Assembly: GCA_037189645.1 (NCBI GenBank)
Contig: JBBCIY010000005.1
Span: 310,001 to 374,000 of the forward strand
Reading direction: 5' to 3'
Length of the DNA stretch: 64,000 bases
DNA from: Taishania sp037189645
GTDB taxonomy: Bacteria; Bacteroidota; Bacteroidia; Flavobacteriales_D; Crocinitomicaceae
A program made the position numbers and the translations under genes. Within the stretch, counting starts at the first letter, position 1. Each line of letters opens with the position of its first letter. The notes under the pieces are model-generated. The model ran no database searches. It worked only from the letters and a program-made list of their open reading frames with translations, and was not told the origin of the DNA. Positions 1 to 8,315 of this stretch are shown piece after piece.

Positions 1-281
1 TAGGTTGTAGTGTTTTTAAATACCGAGACGCACATTAACAAACCAATGGCAAATAAAAGTCCTATGATTCTTCCCATCGCTCCATTCGCTCTTTCAGAGT
101 TCCATAAAGATGTATAGCCAGAAATATCCAAATAAACATCCAAAAAAATCAGCGTGGAATGGATATTCAAAAAGAGCAGTAAAAATCCAAGCACATATCC
201 ACTTTCATTTGCATATTTCTTCTTTTTATACAGGCTTTTCACGAAAAACAGGTACCTGAGCAGTAAAGTAATTAACAACAC
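1..281 (-). CDS. Partial multi-pass membrane protein, unknown
   Basis: An open frame runs off the left edge of the window. It starts at a GTG at 281, just after an in-frame stop, so a GTG (or TTG) start is required. About 93 residues are visible. They show a hydrophobic N-terminal segment rich in Leu, Val and Phe, a short basic loop (LYKKKK), a second hydrophobic segment (GFLLLFLNIH), a polar loop with Trp and Asn, and a third hydrophobic stretch (GLLFAIGLLMCVSVF). This reads as a small integral membrane protein. It lies 33 bp downstream of the DUF1287 gene on the same strand, so co-transcription is likely. I do not recognise the family. The plus-strand frame opposite it looks like a shadow. 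Confidence 0.5.
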   Translation of the reverse strand, partial: MLLITLLLRYLFFVKSLYKKKKYANESGYVLGFLLLFLNIHSTLIFLDVYLDISGYTSLWNSERANGAMGRIIGLLFAIGLLMCVSVFKNTTT

Positions 282-314
282 GATTTTTTACTCAAAATTA
301 CAAAATCAAATAAT

Positions 315-890
315 TTACTTTTTGCTGTACCGGTAATGCCCGATGATCTTAAAATCGAATAAACAGTCTTCCAGCACCTGCCCCCTGCCGATGTTATGAA
401 TGATCAGGTATCTTTTTCCATCAGCGGATTTTTTACCCGACACGATCCCGATGTGCGTCAGTCCTTTTCCCAGGTCCCAACAGACAACATTCCCGGGTTG
501 ATAGTCCTTTGCATCTTTCGACTGGATCAGTTCTGTCCCGTGACGGGAGAAAAATACCATCAGGTTCGGTACTCTACGGTGGTCGATGTTCCTGTCCGTT
601 GTTTTCAACCCCCACTTTTTCGGGTAGAGGCTGAAATTCTTTTTCATGTCCTCGTGCACCTCTTTCTGCAGATCGATCCCCATTTTCCGGTACGCACGGA
701 TCACTACATCCGTACAGACGCCTTTATCTTCCGGAACGTCCCCATTGGGATAAGATAACGAAAAGTAAGCGGGGTCGTATGTCACTTTCTGCTTTGTCAG
801 CGTCAGTGCGGAATCTGCCAGGCGGCTGTAAAAATCCGCTTGAGAAAAACCAATTGAAGAAACAAAGAGAAAAATAATGAGTGCTTTCAT
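315..890 (-). CDS. DUF1287 family exported protein
   Basis: The protein matches the DUF1287 family (E. coli YijF-like) in its hallmark segments: a YPNGDVPEDKGVCTDVVIRAYR-like block near residue 50 holding the conserved Cys-Thr-Asp, an N-x-D-HRRVPNL segment in the middle, and a GDVV/GNVVCWDLG ... THIGIV segment with conserved His. The fold is thought to be NlpC/P60-like (Cys and His near each other), which would suggest a peptidase or amidase acting in the periplasm; this is family inference. I chose the start at 890 because it gives a clean signal peptide (MKALIIFLFVSSIGFSQA); ATGs at 899 and 932 add residues with no signal value. It is downstream of the GNAT gene with about 60 bp between them. 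Confidence 0.8.
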   Translation of the reverse strand: MKALIIFLFVSSIGFSQADFYSRLADSALTLTKQKVTYDPAYFSLSYPNGDVPEDKGVCTDVVIRAYRKMGIDLQKEVHEDMKKNFSLYPKKWGLKTTDRNIDHRRVPNLMVFFSRHGTELIQSKDAKDYQPGNVVCWDLGKGLTHIGIVSGKKSADGKRYLIIHNIGRGQVLEDCLFDFKIIGHYRYSKK

Positions 891-951
891 TGGTTGCATT
901 TTAGGAGAAATTATTGTTGGGTTCAAGATCAAAATTCATGCCACCAAACCG

Positions 952-1410
952 CTATGCAGAATCGTGACCAGGGTCGTATTCCATATAGCATAAATCCAGT
1001 CCTTCCGCCCAAAAATCTTTTTTGGTATCAACCAGGCGAAAGCCATTCTTTTCATAGAATCTGTAAGTCAACTGGGAGGTCCGTACCGTTATCCGTTTTA
1101 CACTTTCCGTATTTTTCAAAAAATCGAGGCGGTACTGCAATAAAACGGTTCCTATCCTGTTCCCATGCAACTCCGGGTGAATCATTCCCCAGCTGATGAT
1201 CCCGACCGACCTGTTTTCAGCATAGTTCACCCCTCCACAGCCAACAATCTCCTCATTCCGCTCCACAACAAAGTAATCTTCGATTTCATTGTCCAGGTAA
1301 CTGACAAAATCCGCTTCTTCTTCAGGAGCAAAATACTCCGGGGTATTCGACCGGATAAGCTGAATGAGCTGCGCTTTATCTTCCGCTCTATATGGCCGGA
1401 TGCTGATCAT
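952..1410 (-). CDS. GNAT-family N-acetyltransferase
   Basis: About 152 residues with the N-acetyltransferase (Acetyltransf_1) layout: an N-terminal IRPYRAEDKAQL strand-helix, a central strand pair ending in GCGGVNY, the acetyl-CoA pyrophosphate loop in degenerate form (HPELHGNRIGTVLLQ, matching the R/Q-x-x-G-x-G/A motif with NRIGT), and a C-terminal FYEKNGF segment that is very typical of GNAT enzymes. Substrate is unknown. The gene start overlaps the end of the upstream flavoprotein gene (stop at 1388). Three in-frame ATGs at 1431, 1419 and 1410 are possible; I use the one directly before the conserved ISIRPY strand. The overlap implies translation coupling to the pigment-lipid module, although a role there is not shown. 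Confidence 0.8.
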   Translation of the reverse strand: MISIRPYRAEDKAQLIQLIRSNTPEYFAPEEEADFVSYLDNEIEDYFVVERNEEIVGCGGVNYAENRSVGIISWGMIHPELHGNRIGTVLLQYRLDFLKNTESVKRITVRTSQLTYRFYEKNGFRLVDTKKDFWAEGLDLCYMEYDPGHDSA

Positions 1411-2653
1411 TTTCGTCATCTTCTCCTTCATTCATCCGGATAATATATGCCAGCGTAGTCAGTATCTTGTCGTGTTTCTTCACGAATGGGTTTGTCTCGT
1501 CCCAGACGTATCCTGCCAATACCGAACAAATCTGCTTCATAAATTCTTCATTTTTCTCTTTGCTGAAAAAGATCGTCGGGAGGCGCCCGTCGTACCAGGC
1601 ATTCACATAACTTCTGAAAACGTTGATCCCCTGTTTCATGTGATTGCTGTATTCATTTTCCCAGTCAACCTGTTCTCCGTTGAGCTGCCGGGCTACCAGC
1701 GCCGCGGCTTTATACCCGGAAGAAATGGCAAACATGACTCCTGAGCTGAAAGTGGGATCTAAAAATTCAGTGGCATTCCCGCATAAAGCATACCCTTCTC
1801 CATACAATTGTTTTACAGAGACGGCATAATTCATTACTGTTCTCGGCTCAAACTGGATGTCCGGGTCTGCAAAACGTCCTTCCAGACCAGGGAATTCCGC
1901 TATCAAACGCAAAAATTCCTTGTTGCTGTCGGCTGCACATTCCTCAATGAAATCAACATCGGAAACAATTCCGACGGAGGTAGTGCCATCGGAGAACGGA
2001 ATCGACCAGAACCAGGCCGTATTGTTCCTGAAAATGTGAACAAAAATGTTCCTTCCTGCATTTTCCGTACGTTTAGCATCTTTGATGTGGGTGAAAATCG
2101 CTCCTCTGGGTGGAGTACTTACAGGCACTTCCAGGTCTTTTAACCGTGGCAAAACCCGTCCGTATCCACTTGCATCCAGCAAGAAACGGGATGTGACTTT
2201 CTTAGTGCCCATTTCCGGGTGCTCAAAATGCACCGTCTGGGTCGTTGCATTCGTTTCCACTGCTGTAACGGAGGCTTCAAAAATCACATCCGCACCTCGT
2301 TTTTCTACTTCTTTGATCAGGGCGTTGTCAAAATCGGCCCGTTTCACCTGCCAGGTATATTTCCATGCTCCTGTATTGAATTGCTCCTGGAAAAAAAACG
2401 GGCAGGTATCATTCTTATGATGGAAACAGACCCCGCTTTTAATCTGGAAATTCTGCGCTTCCAGGACGGGAATCAGATCCAGGTCGTCCAGGTAATCCAT
2501 TACATGGGGGAGCAAACTTTCACCAATTACAAACCGTGGAAAAACCATTTTCTCCAACACCAGCACCGACTTCCCTTCTTTCAGCAATTTCGCCGCAGCG
2601 ACAGAACCCGATGGCCCTGCCCCGATAACGATTACATCGTAATGATTTTTCAT
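1388..2653 (-). CDS. FAD-dependent oxidoreductase, tryptophan-halogenase-like
   Basis: A 421-residue flavoprotein of the halogenase/geranylgeranyl-reductase superfamily. It has the N-terminal dinucleotide fold G11-A-G-P-S-G16, the FPRFVIGESLLP segment (about 38-49) typical of halogenase-like enzymes, a DASGYGR flavin motif near 160, and W214-F-W-S-I-P219, which resembles the WxWxIP motif of flavin-dependent halogenases. Related proteins occur in flexirubin/aryl-polyene and dialkylresorcinol clusters of Bacteroidota, where they are proposed to halogenate, hydroxylate or reduce the aromatic part. Which reaction this one performs cannot be read from sequence. Its start codon overlaps the stop of the CrtI-like gene by 4 bp (ATGA), so the two are co-translated. 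Confidence 0.82.
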   Translation of the reverse strand: MKNHYDVIVIGAGPSGSVAAAKLLKEGKSVLVLEKMVFPRFVIGESLLPHVMDYLDDLDLIPVLEAQNFQIKSGVCFHHKNDTCPFFFQEQFNTGAWKYTWQVKRADFDNALIKEVEKRGADVIFEASVTAVETNATTQTVHFEHPEMGTKKVTSRFLLDASGYGRVLPRLKDLEVPVSTPPRGAIFTHIKDAKRTENAGRNIFVHIFRNNTAWFWSIPFSDGTTSVGIVSDVDFIEECAADSNKEFLRLIAEFPGLEGRFADPDIQFEPRTVMNYAVSVKQLYGEGYALCGNATEFLDPTFSSGVMFAISSGYKAAALVARQLNGEQVDWENEYSNHMKQGINVFRSYVNAWYDGRLPTIFFSKEKNEEFMKQICSVLAGYVWDETNPFVKKHDKILTTLAYIIRMNEGEDDENDQHPAI

Positions 2654-4182
2654 GATTTCACAGCATTTATTTGTTTGACAATTTCCCCGGAATCGACAAA
2701 GTTAAAACTTGTTACCAATGCTCCAATGGTTGCACCAAGAATTCCGTGAAAAACAATGTTCTGTCCCGTTAAATATAAGTTCGGGATCCGTGTTTTGGGA
2801 TTAATGACCGTCATGGCCGGGTTATTAAAATCCTTTTCGATCCCGTACATTTCTCCCTCCGGCGTTCCCAGGTAATCCTTAAATGTGAGCGGTGTGCTGC
2901 TATACACATTCCGGATGGAGGACCTTAAACCGGGATAACGTTCGCATAGCCGGTCCACCACTTTTTTTTCAAAATACCGTTTTGCAGCTTCGTATCCTTC
3001 CCCTCTCTCCGAAGGTTCGGCAATTGTATTGAATGTATCGTTCCACCGTTCAAACTCATCGCTTCTCAGGTACACCATCGCGGACAGGCTTTCAGCAAAA
3101 TCCGACTGCCTGGAAGAAGCGGCCGTACAGCTGAAGATCACCTGCGGCCAGCTTTCAGCATCATAATCTACCGTATCCCACACATCTTCTGTAAAAAAAT
3201 CGTAAAAATTGTGATTAATGTATGGAAACGCCCCTTCCTCTAATGAAATGTTCACCACAAACGAAGCAACGGTATTTCTCAACGAGGCAATCCGCTTAAC
3301 CGTAGCCGGCATAAAATGTTCCAGCCCGATCATTTCCATTGTTTTATATGGATGAAGATTGGAAATAAAAGCCCCTGCTTCATAGGTGTCACCATCGGCA
3401 CAGAAAACAGCACGCAGGTTGCCCTGCTCATCTTTCACTCCTCCGGTCACTTCCTTTCGCTTGAACAAGTCCCCTCCATGACTGCGGATCTGCTTCACCA
3501 ACGCTTTCGCCAGCTGTGCTCCTCCATCAGCCAACCGGTAGCTTCCTTTGATGTAGCTGTTCAGGATCAATGCTACCACGTATAAAGGGGTGCGTTTTTT
3601 ATCACCTGCATATAAGATCCCGTTCCCCAAAAGTGCAGCAATGAGCTCCTTGTTATCAGTCAGCCCGGAAACAAATTCCCAGGCACTGATTCCCAATACT
3701 TCAGGATGGGAATAATAGGCCTTTTCCCCCTCGAGACGGAGGTTGTACAACGGAAACCATGTACAGACTTCCTGTATCTTCTCAACAAACGCATGGATCG
3801 CTTTCGCTTCACCGGGAAAATCCTCCAGCAAATAACGTGTGAACGCCTCGTATCCTTGTCCCTGGCGAAATGTTTTTCCGCCGGGCAGCCGGATGACGTC
3901 AAACGCTTCATCCATCCGTACCAGCTTCAGGTCATCGTAAATTCCCAGGTAATTAAAAATCTTATACAGGTTCTCTCCTTTATCCAAACCTCCGATGTAG
4001 TGAACACCTGTATCAAAAATACGTTTATCGCGGCTAAAAACCTGTAATGCCCCTCCGACCTGGTGATTTTTTTCAAGCACACACACCTTGCGGCCGTTCA
4101 TAGCCAGAACCAGTGCAGCGACCAGCCCCCCGATACCGCTACCGATTACAACAACATCATATTTTTGAATTTGTTTACTCAT
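2650..4182 (-). CDS. CrtI/retinol-saturase-like NAD(P)/FAD oxidoreductase
   Basis: A 510-residue member of the phytoene desaturase / all-trans-retinol 13,14-reductase superfamily. Visible features are the N-terminal VVVIGSGIGGLVAALVLA Rossmann fold followed by LEKNHQVGGALQVF (residues about 10-50), and the C-terminal FAD-closing segment NLYLTGQNIVFHGILGA near 470-490. The family oxidises, reduces or isomerises conjugated polyenes. In flexirubin-type clusters such an enzyme sits beside the MMPL fusion and the halogenase-like enzyme, so action on an aryl-polyene chain is the best guess. No phytoene synthase or other carotenoid gene is in the window, so a carotenoid role is not supported locally. 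It follows the MMPL fusion gene by 58 bp and overlaps the next gene by 4 bp. Confidence 0.82.
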   Translation of the reverse strand: MSKQIQKYDVVVIGSGIGGLVAALVLAMNGRKVCVLEKNHQVGGALQVFSRDKRIFDTGVHYIGGLDKGENLYKIFNYLGIYDDLKLVRMDEAFDVIRLPGGKTFRQGQGYEAFTRYLLEDFPGEAKAIHAFVEKIQEVCTWFPLYNLRLEGEKAYYSHPEVLGISAWEFVSGLTDNKELIAALLGNGILYAGDKKRTPLYVVALILNSYIKGSYRLADGGAQLAKALVKQIRSHGGDLFKRKEVTGGVKDEQGNLRAVFCADGDTYEAGAFISNLHPYKTMEMIGLEHFMPATVKRIASLRNTVASFVVNISLEEGAFPYINHNFYDFFTEDVWDTVDYDAESWPQVIFSCTAASSRQSDFAESLSAMVYLRSDEFERWNDTFNTIAEPSERGEGYEAAKRYFEKKVVDRLCERYPGLRSSIRNVYSSTPLTFKDYLGTPEGEMYGIEKDFNNPAMTVINPKTRIPNLYLTGQNIVFHGILGATIGALVTSFNFVDSGEIVKQINAVKS

Positions 4183-4240
4183 TTGCTTTGAATTTTCCTC
4201 AGGTTACACACTTCCGTGCGCATCTTCTGAGAAAGGAAAA

Positions 4241-7200
4241 TCAACTGTTGTCTTTTCTTAAAATAAACAAGACATTGGAAGTCGTCCTGGAATGCTCCAC
4301 CAGCTCGAATGATAAATTATTTGCCGATGCGAACTCCCTGACCCGTGAAACCTGCAGGAATTCCAGGTCGTTTTCAGTTTTGTTGAACCTGAAAAGTTTT
4401 GTTGACAGCCGCTCTGTCCGCTCCGTATTCCTGATCCGCCCGTCCAGGTCGGTTACACCATCGCGGATGAATAAAACTCCTCCCGGGTTTAAAACATCCA
4501 ACAGTCGGTTCAATGTATTTTCCTGCTCTGCTCCGGGCAAGTAATGCAGCACATCATTCAGGAATACGGCATCGCAGGGCTGGAAGTCGTATCGCTTAAT
4601 ATCTGCACATTCAAAACGGAGGTTGTCATTTTTTTTCAGGGAATGTTCAGCCGTCAACACTTTTTCCTCGTCATAATCCAAACCGATAATTGTTCGTGAC
4701 GGTTCCCTGTAGTGCAGGTAGTAGCTTAAATACCCGTATCCGCAACCGATGTCGTAAATCGTTTTTCTCTCCCCGATCAGCTCATCGTATGCTTCAAAAT
4801 TTTTGCGTTCCAGGCTGAATTTAACGCGGACATACCATTCCAGAACAGGGCCTTTCAGTACGTAATTCCGCATGACAGACGAGAACCAGTATCCCGATTT
4901 CGCATATTTTTTCCGGGTGTCGTCAAAACCTGCCCGCATCAATTGCTGAGCACGGCGGGTATATTCTTTATCTGTTTCCGACTCATCCGGGTAAATCCTG
5001 TCCAACGGCTGCACATACAAATGCCCTGCGTTGATCATCACGTCGTTTTTGGGGTTGATCTCATGCAATCCAACCAATACGACCGGCTGAACCGGGACGT
5101 TCAACTGCTTTGACAGCACAAATGCTCCCTTGTGGAACCGATGAATTTCTCCGTCAGTGCTCCGGGTTCCTTCCGGGAAAACAACCAGGGAATATCCTTT
5201 TTCAAACTGCCTGCGGACCAGGTCAATGTTGGTTTCCGTGCCTTTCTCTACGAAAATATAGCCTGCATAACGGATAAACGGACCGAATACAGGAGAATTA
5301 TACACCCAGCTTTTGACCATAATGATCGTTTTAGGATGCAGCATCAGAACAGCCAGGATGTCCAGGAACGAAGTGTGATTGGCGATGACGATGGACGGCT
5401 GCGAATAATCCAGCTTTTCGGGGTTTAAAACCGTTTTCCGGAACTGGAATCCTGCATACAACGTCGATTTTGCCAGTTTAGAGATCATATAATTCATAAA
5501 CTGCTGTTTTTTCGCCTTCCTTGCCGGGAACGGAATGACAAAAAATAGCAGCAGCAGTGTGAGGAAGATGCTTCCTAAAAAGAAATAGGTAAACAGCATC
5601 AGGCTGTAGATGAAAATGAAAAACGTAATCGGCCCCCTCCTTTTCGCTGTCCTTCGTGTTACGAACCAGTGGAAAACTCCCGGCTGCACATACAGCGTAA
5701 TCAGCATAATGGTGCCGATACCGATCACACTGACCAGCGCAATGGAGTGAATGGACGGATGCTTGGCAAAGATCAATGCCCCCGTACCGATGATTGTTGT
5801 CACTCCCGAAAGCACAATCGCGGATTTATAGGAAGTGATGCTGTCTTTTTTCAGCTTGTACTTCTGGATCAGCCCGTCTGTGATGAATATACTGAAATCG
5901 TCTCCCAGTCCGAAAATGAATGTTGTGATAATGATGTTGACAAAGTTAAACTGGATATCGAAAACGGAAGTGATCCCGATGATCCATATCCAGGAAAGCA
6001 GCATCGGGAAAAACGCGAACATGGCCAGCTCGATCCGCCCGTACACCACAAGCAGCGACAGGAAAACAATTGTTGAAGAAAAATAGAGCAGGAAATCGAA
6101 ATCGCTTTTCACAGATCTTAACATTCCCGAAGCGATTTCGGAAATATCCATGATGTAAATTCCGTCGATGCTCCGGATTTCCTCTTTCAGGCCCTCCACA
6201 GTTGATTTTGAGACAATGATGCTGGTGAGCAGAGAATGATTTCCTCCTCCGGAATGGATCAACCGTGTCATTCCCATCTGCCCGATCAATGTTTCCCCTA
6301 CTCCTGCAATTTCTTCCGGCTGTTCAATGGATTTAAAGAACGGTGCGAATGCCGTTTCCGAAAAACCAAGCTCTGATCCGTACCTTGTGATCTCCTGTTT
6401 GATTCCGGCATGTTGCTTCCAGAAATCAAGCCATTGAGCATTTTTCAGGTTCCAGCGCTCAGAGGAAACCAGGTAAGGAGAGGGAGAAATAATTTCGGAA
6501 ACAAGGTACTTTTCTTTGTTCTTTTCCAGTGAGGAGTACAGCTTTTCAGAAACGGTCTTTGCTACTTCCAGTGTATTTCCGTTGGAAAAAATATACAGCC
6601 GTTTTTCTTTTTGCGGATGAATTCCCGTAAATGATTTTTCTTTTTCTTTCAATTCTTCCGGATGAAAGGAAAGGTTATTCAGGTCACCATCAAAATTAAG
6701 TCCCTGTGCTTTCAGCAAGCAGAAGGTTGTAAATGCAACGATTGCCAGCAGCAATAAGCGGAAAGCAAGTTTTGAAGGTTTTTTCGGCTGTTTTCCCGTT
6801 TCTTTATTTTTCAGCTTCAGCTTTGCCGTGTCCAGAATGACAGGCAAGGCAAATAAGGTGAATAAGGCTGCGCCCATCAATGTAAACAAGGCAATCAAAC
6901 CGAAGTTTTTCAGCACGATCGATTCAGTAAACAACAAGGCCGCAAACGCCGCGACAGTTGTAAAGCTGCCGACAATCATCGGGGTTCCGATCTCCCGGAC
7001 GGTTGTCAGCAAATTTCCCGAATGTTTGTAATGCGTATAAAAGTGAAACGCATAATCGAGCACTATTCCCAGCAACACACTCGCTGTGGCGACAGAAATT
7101 GCATTGATCCCGGGGTTAATGAATCCCGTCAGCCCCAATCCCGACAAAACACCAAAACCGGCAGGCAACAAAAAGAAAAACGGGACAACAATGCTCCGGT

Positions 7201-8044
7201 AGTAAACAATCAGCAGCAATAAAATCAGCGAAACACTGATGATGGATGTGATCAATGTATCTTTCTGGATCTGTTCCGCATTCGCCAGTGAGATCTGGTA
7301 AACACCGAATACATCAAAGTCAATGGAAGCATCCTGTTCACGGATGAAATCGTTCAGACGCTTATCAAATGCCTTGAGTCCATCATTGTCTTTGGAATCA
7401 ATCAATAAGTCTGCAAAGAAAAATACCCGTTTTTTGTCCGAGCTGTAGACCACGCCATTTTCAACCGTGTAAGCGCTGGAATCCGACTGCACGTTGAACT
7501 GGTTCATTTTCGCACCGAGGACGCCCAACGGGTCTTTGGCGAAATAGCTGCCAATAAACAATGAATTCGCCCCGGTCAGCCGCTGCCTAACATCTTCCAG
7601 CTGGTCACGGACCGCTTCGGGGGACAGCTTTTCCCGGATTTTCCCGTAATCCTCTTCATCCAGGTAAGCAATGGAAGCGCTTTGCAGGTATTCAATCAAA
7701 GCGGCCTGGTCCACCATCCGGTATACCTGGAAATTCCCGGTTTCCTCTCCAAACCGCTCTTCCAACCCGGCAGAAATCGCATCCAACCGATCAAAATTTT
7801 CGTCTTCATCTTCGGATGCATTGAATGAAAATACCAGTTGCTTATTGAGGTTATTTTCCTGGATGACTTTACTGAATTCCGTGAATTCCTTTCCTTCCGG
7901 AAAAATGGAATAAATGTCCTTTTCGATTCTCAGCCGGCTGATTCCTGCAATAAGTACGCTGATTACACCTGCAAACAAAATCCAGAACAGGATCTTATTC
8001 CGCAGAAAATATCCGGCGAATGAAGCAAAAAATTGTCCGAGCAT
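4241..8044 (-). CDS. Trifunctional MMPL transporter / PlsC acyltransferase / SAM methyltransferase
   Basis: One 1267-residue polypeptide with three modules. Residues 1-835 are an MMPL/RND-type exporter: a first membrane helix at 16-36, a large periplasmic loop, a helix block at about 262-405 with GIVLDYAF (D330), a second loop, and a second helix block at 648-836 with GLGDDFS (D715, D716) at the expected proton-relay position. Residues about 880-1045 are a lysophospholipid acyltransferase with the HX4D motif H890-TSFL-D895 and FPEGTR (956-961). Residues about 1090-1267 are a class I methyltransferase with DIGCGYG (1098-1104). This fusion is known from flexirubin/aryl-polyene loci, where it is thought to move and acylate the pigment lipid. 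It is the first gene of the minus-strand operon. Confidence 0.9.
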   Translation of the reverse strand: MLGQFFASFAGYFLRNKILFWILFAGVISVLIAGISRLRIEKDIYSIFPEGKEFTEFSKVIQENNLNKQLVFSFNASEDEDENFDRLDAISAGLEERFGEETGNFQVYRMVDQAALIEYLQSASIAYLDEEDYGKIREKLSPEAVRDQLEDVRQRLTGANSLFIGSYFAKDPLGVLGAKMNQFNVQSDSSAYTVENGVVYSSDKKRVFFFADLLIDSKDNDGLKAFDKRLNDFIREQDASIDFDVFGVYQISLANAEQIQKDTLITSIISVSLILLLLIVYYRSIVVPFFFLLPAGFGVLSGLGLTGFINPGINAISVATASVLLGIVLDYAFHFYTHYKHSGNLLTTVREIGTPMIVGSFTTVAAFAALLFTESIVLKNFGLIALFTLMGAALFTLFALPVILDTAKLKLKNKETGKQPKKPSKLAFRLLLLAIVAFTTFCLLKAQGLNFDGDLNNLSFHPEELKEKEKSFTGIHPQKEKRLYIFSNGNTLEVAKTVSEKLYSSLEKNKEKYLVSEIISPSPYLVSSERWNLKNAQWLDFWKQHAGIKQEITRYGSELGFSETAFAPFFKSIEQPEEIAGVGETLIGQMGMTRLIHSGGGNHSLLTSIIVSKSTVEGLKEEIRSIDGIYIMDISEIASGMLRSVKSDFDFLLYFSSTIVFLSLLVVYGRIELAMFAFFPMLLSWIWIIGITSVFDIQFNFVNIIITTFIFGLGDDFSIFITDGLIQKYKLKKDSITSYKSAIVLSGVTTIIGTGALIFAKHPSIHSIALVSVIGIGTIMLITLYVQPGVFHWFVTRRTAKRRGPITFFIFIYSLMLFTYFFLGSIFLTLLLLFFVIPFPARKAKKQQFMNYMISKLAKSTLYAGFQFRKTVLNPEKLDYSQPSIVIANHTSFLDILAVLMLHPKTIIMVKSWVYNSPVFGPFIRYAGYIFVEKGTETNIDLVRRQFEKGYSLVVFPEGTRSTDGEIHRFHKGAFVLSKQLNVPVQPVVLVGLHEINPKNDVMINAGHLYVQPLDRIYPDESETDKEYTRRAQQLMRAGFDDTRKKYAKSGYWFSSVMRNYVLKGPVLEWYVRVKFSLERKNFEAYDELIGERKTIYDIGCGYGYLSYYLHYREPSRTIIGLDYDEEKVLTAEHSLKKNDNLRFECADIKRYDFQPCDAVFLNDVLHYLPGAEQENTLNRLLDVLNPGGVLFIRDGVTDLDGRIRNTERTERLSTKLFRFNKTENDLEFLQVSRVREFASANNLSFELVEHSRTTSNVLFILRKDNS

Positions 8045-8315
8045 TATTTAGTTAAGAATCTGTAATTTTAACAGCACGAATTTACAGATTTGTTATATTG
8101 CTCTGACAAAAAGTTGAAAAAGAGGTAAAATAGTTGATAATTCTACGGAATAAACGGTTTTTCAGCTACCTGAAATCACAAAAAATGTTGTCTGCTTTAG
8201 CAAAAGACACTATTGAGACCAGGTTTGGAAATGTGATTCCGTATGGTTATCCGGGTTCATGTATTCGAGCAGTCATTCTTATACATCCGACGCCCTGATT
8301 CCCGTTAAACTGGTA
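8045..8315. other. Intergenic region upstream of the MMPL fusion
   Basis: These 271 bases separate the protease stop from the MMPL fusion start. The part next to the fusion gene is AT-rich and must hold its promoter, but I see only an imperfect -7 box on the minus strand (TAAATTCG around 8075). No hairpin followed by a T-run could be found for the protease gene, and no convincing small gene is present. Confidence 0.3.

Noticed and set aside
154..336. Plus-strand open frame of 60 codons at the left edge
   Set aside because: It overlaps the minus-strand partial membrane gene and the end of DUF1287 gene. The minus frame has the better membrane-protein pattern.
2650..4182. Carotenoid phytoene desaturase role for the CrtI-like gene
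   Set aside because: There is no phytoene synthase, cyclase or other carotenoid gene nearby, and the context is the MMPL fusion and halogenase-like gene.
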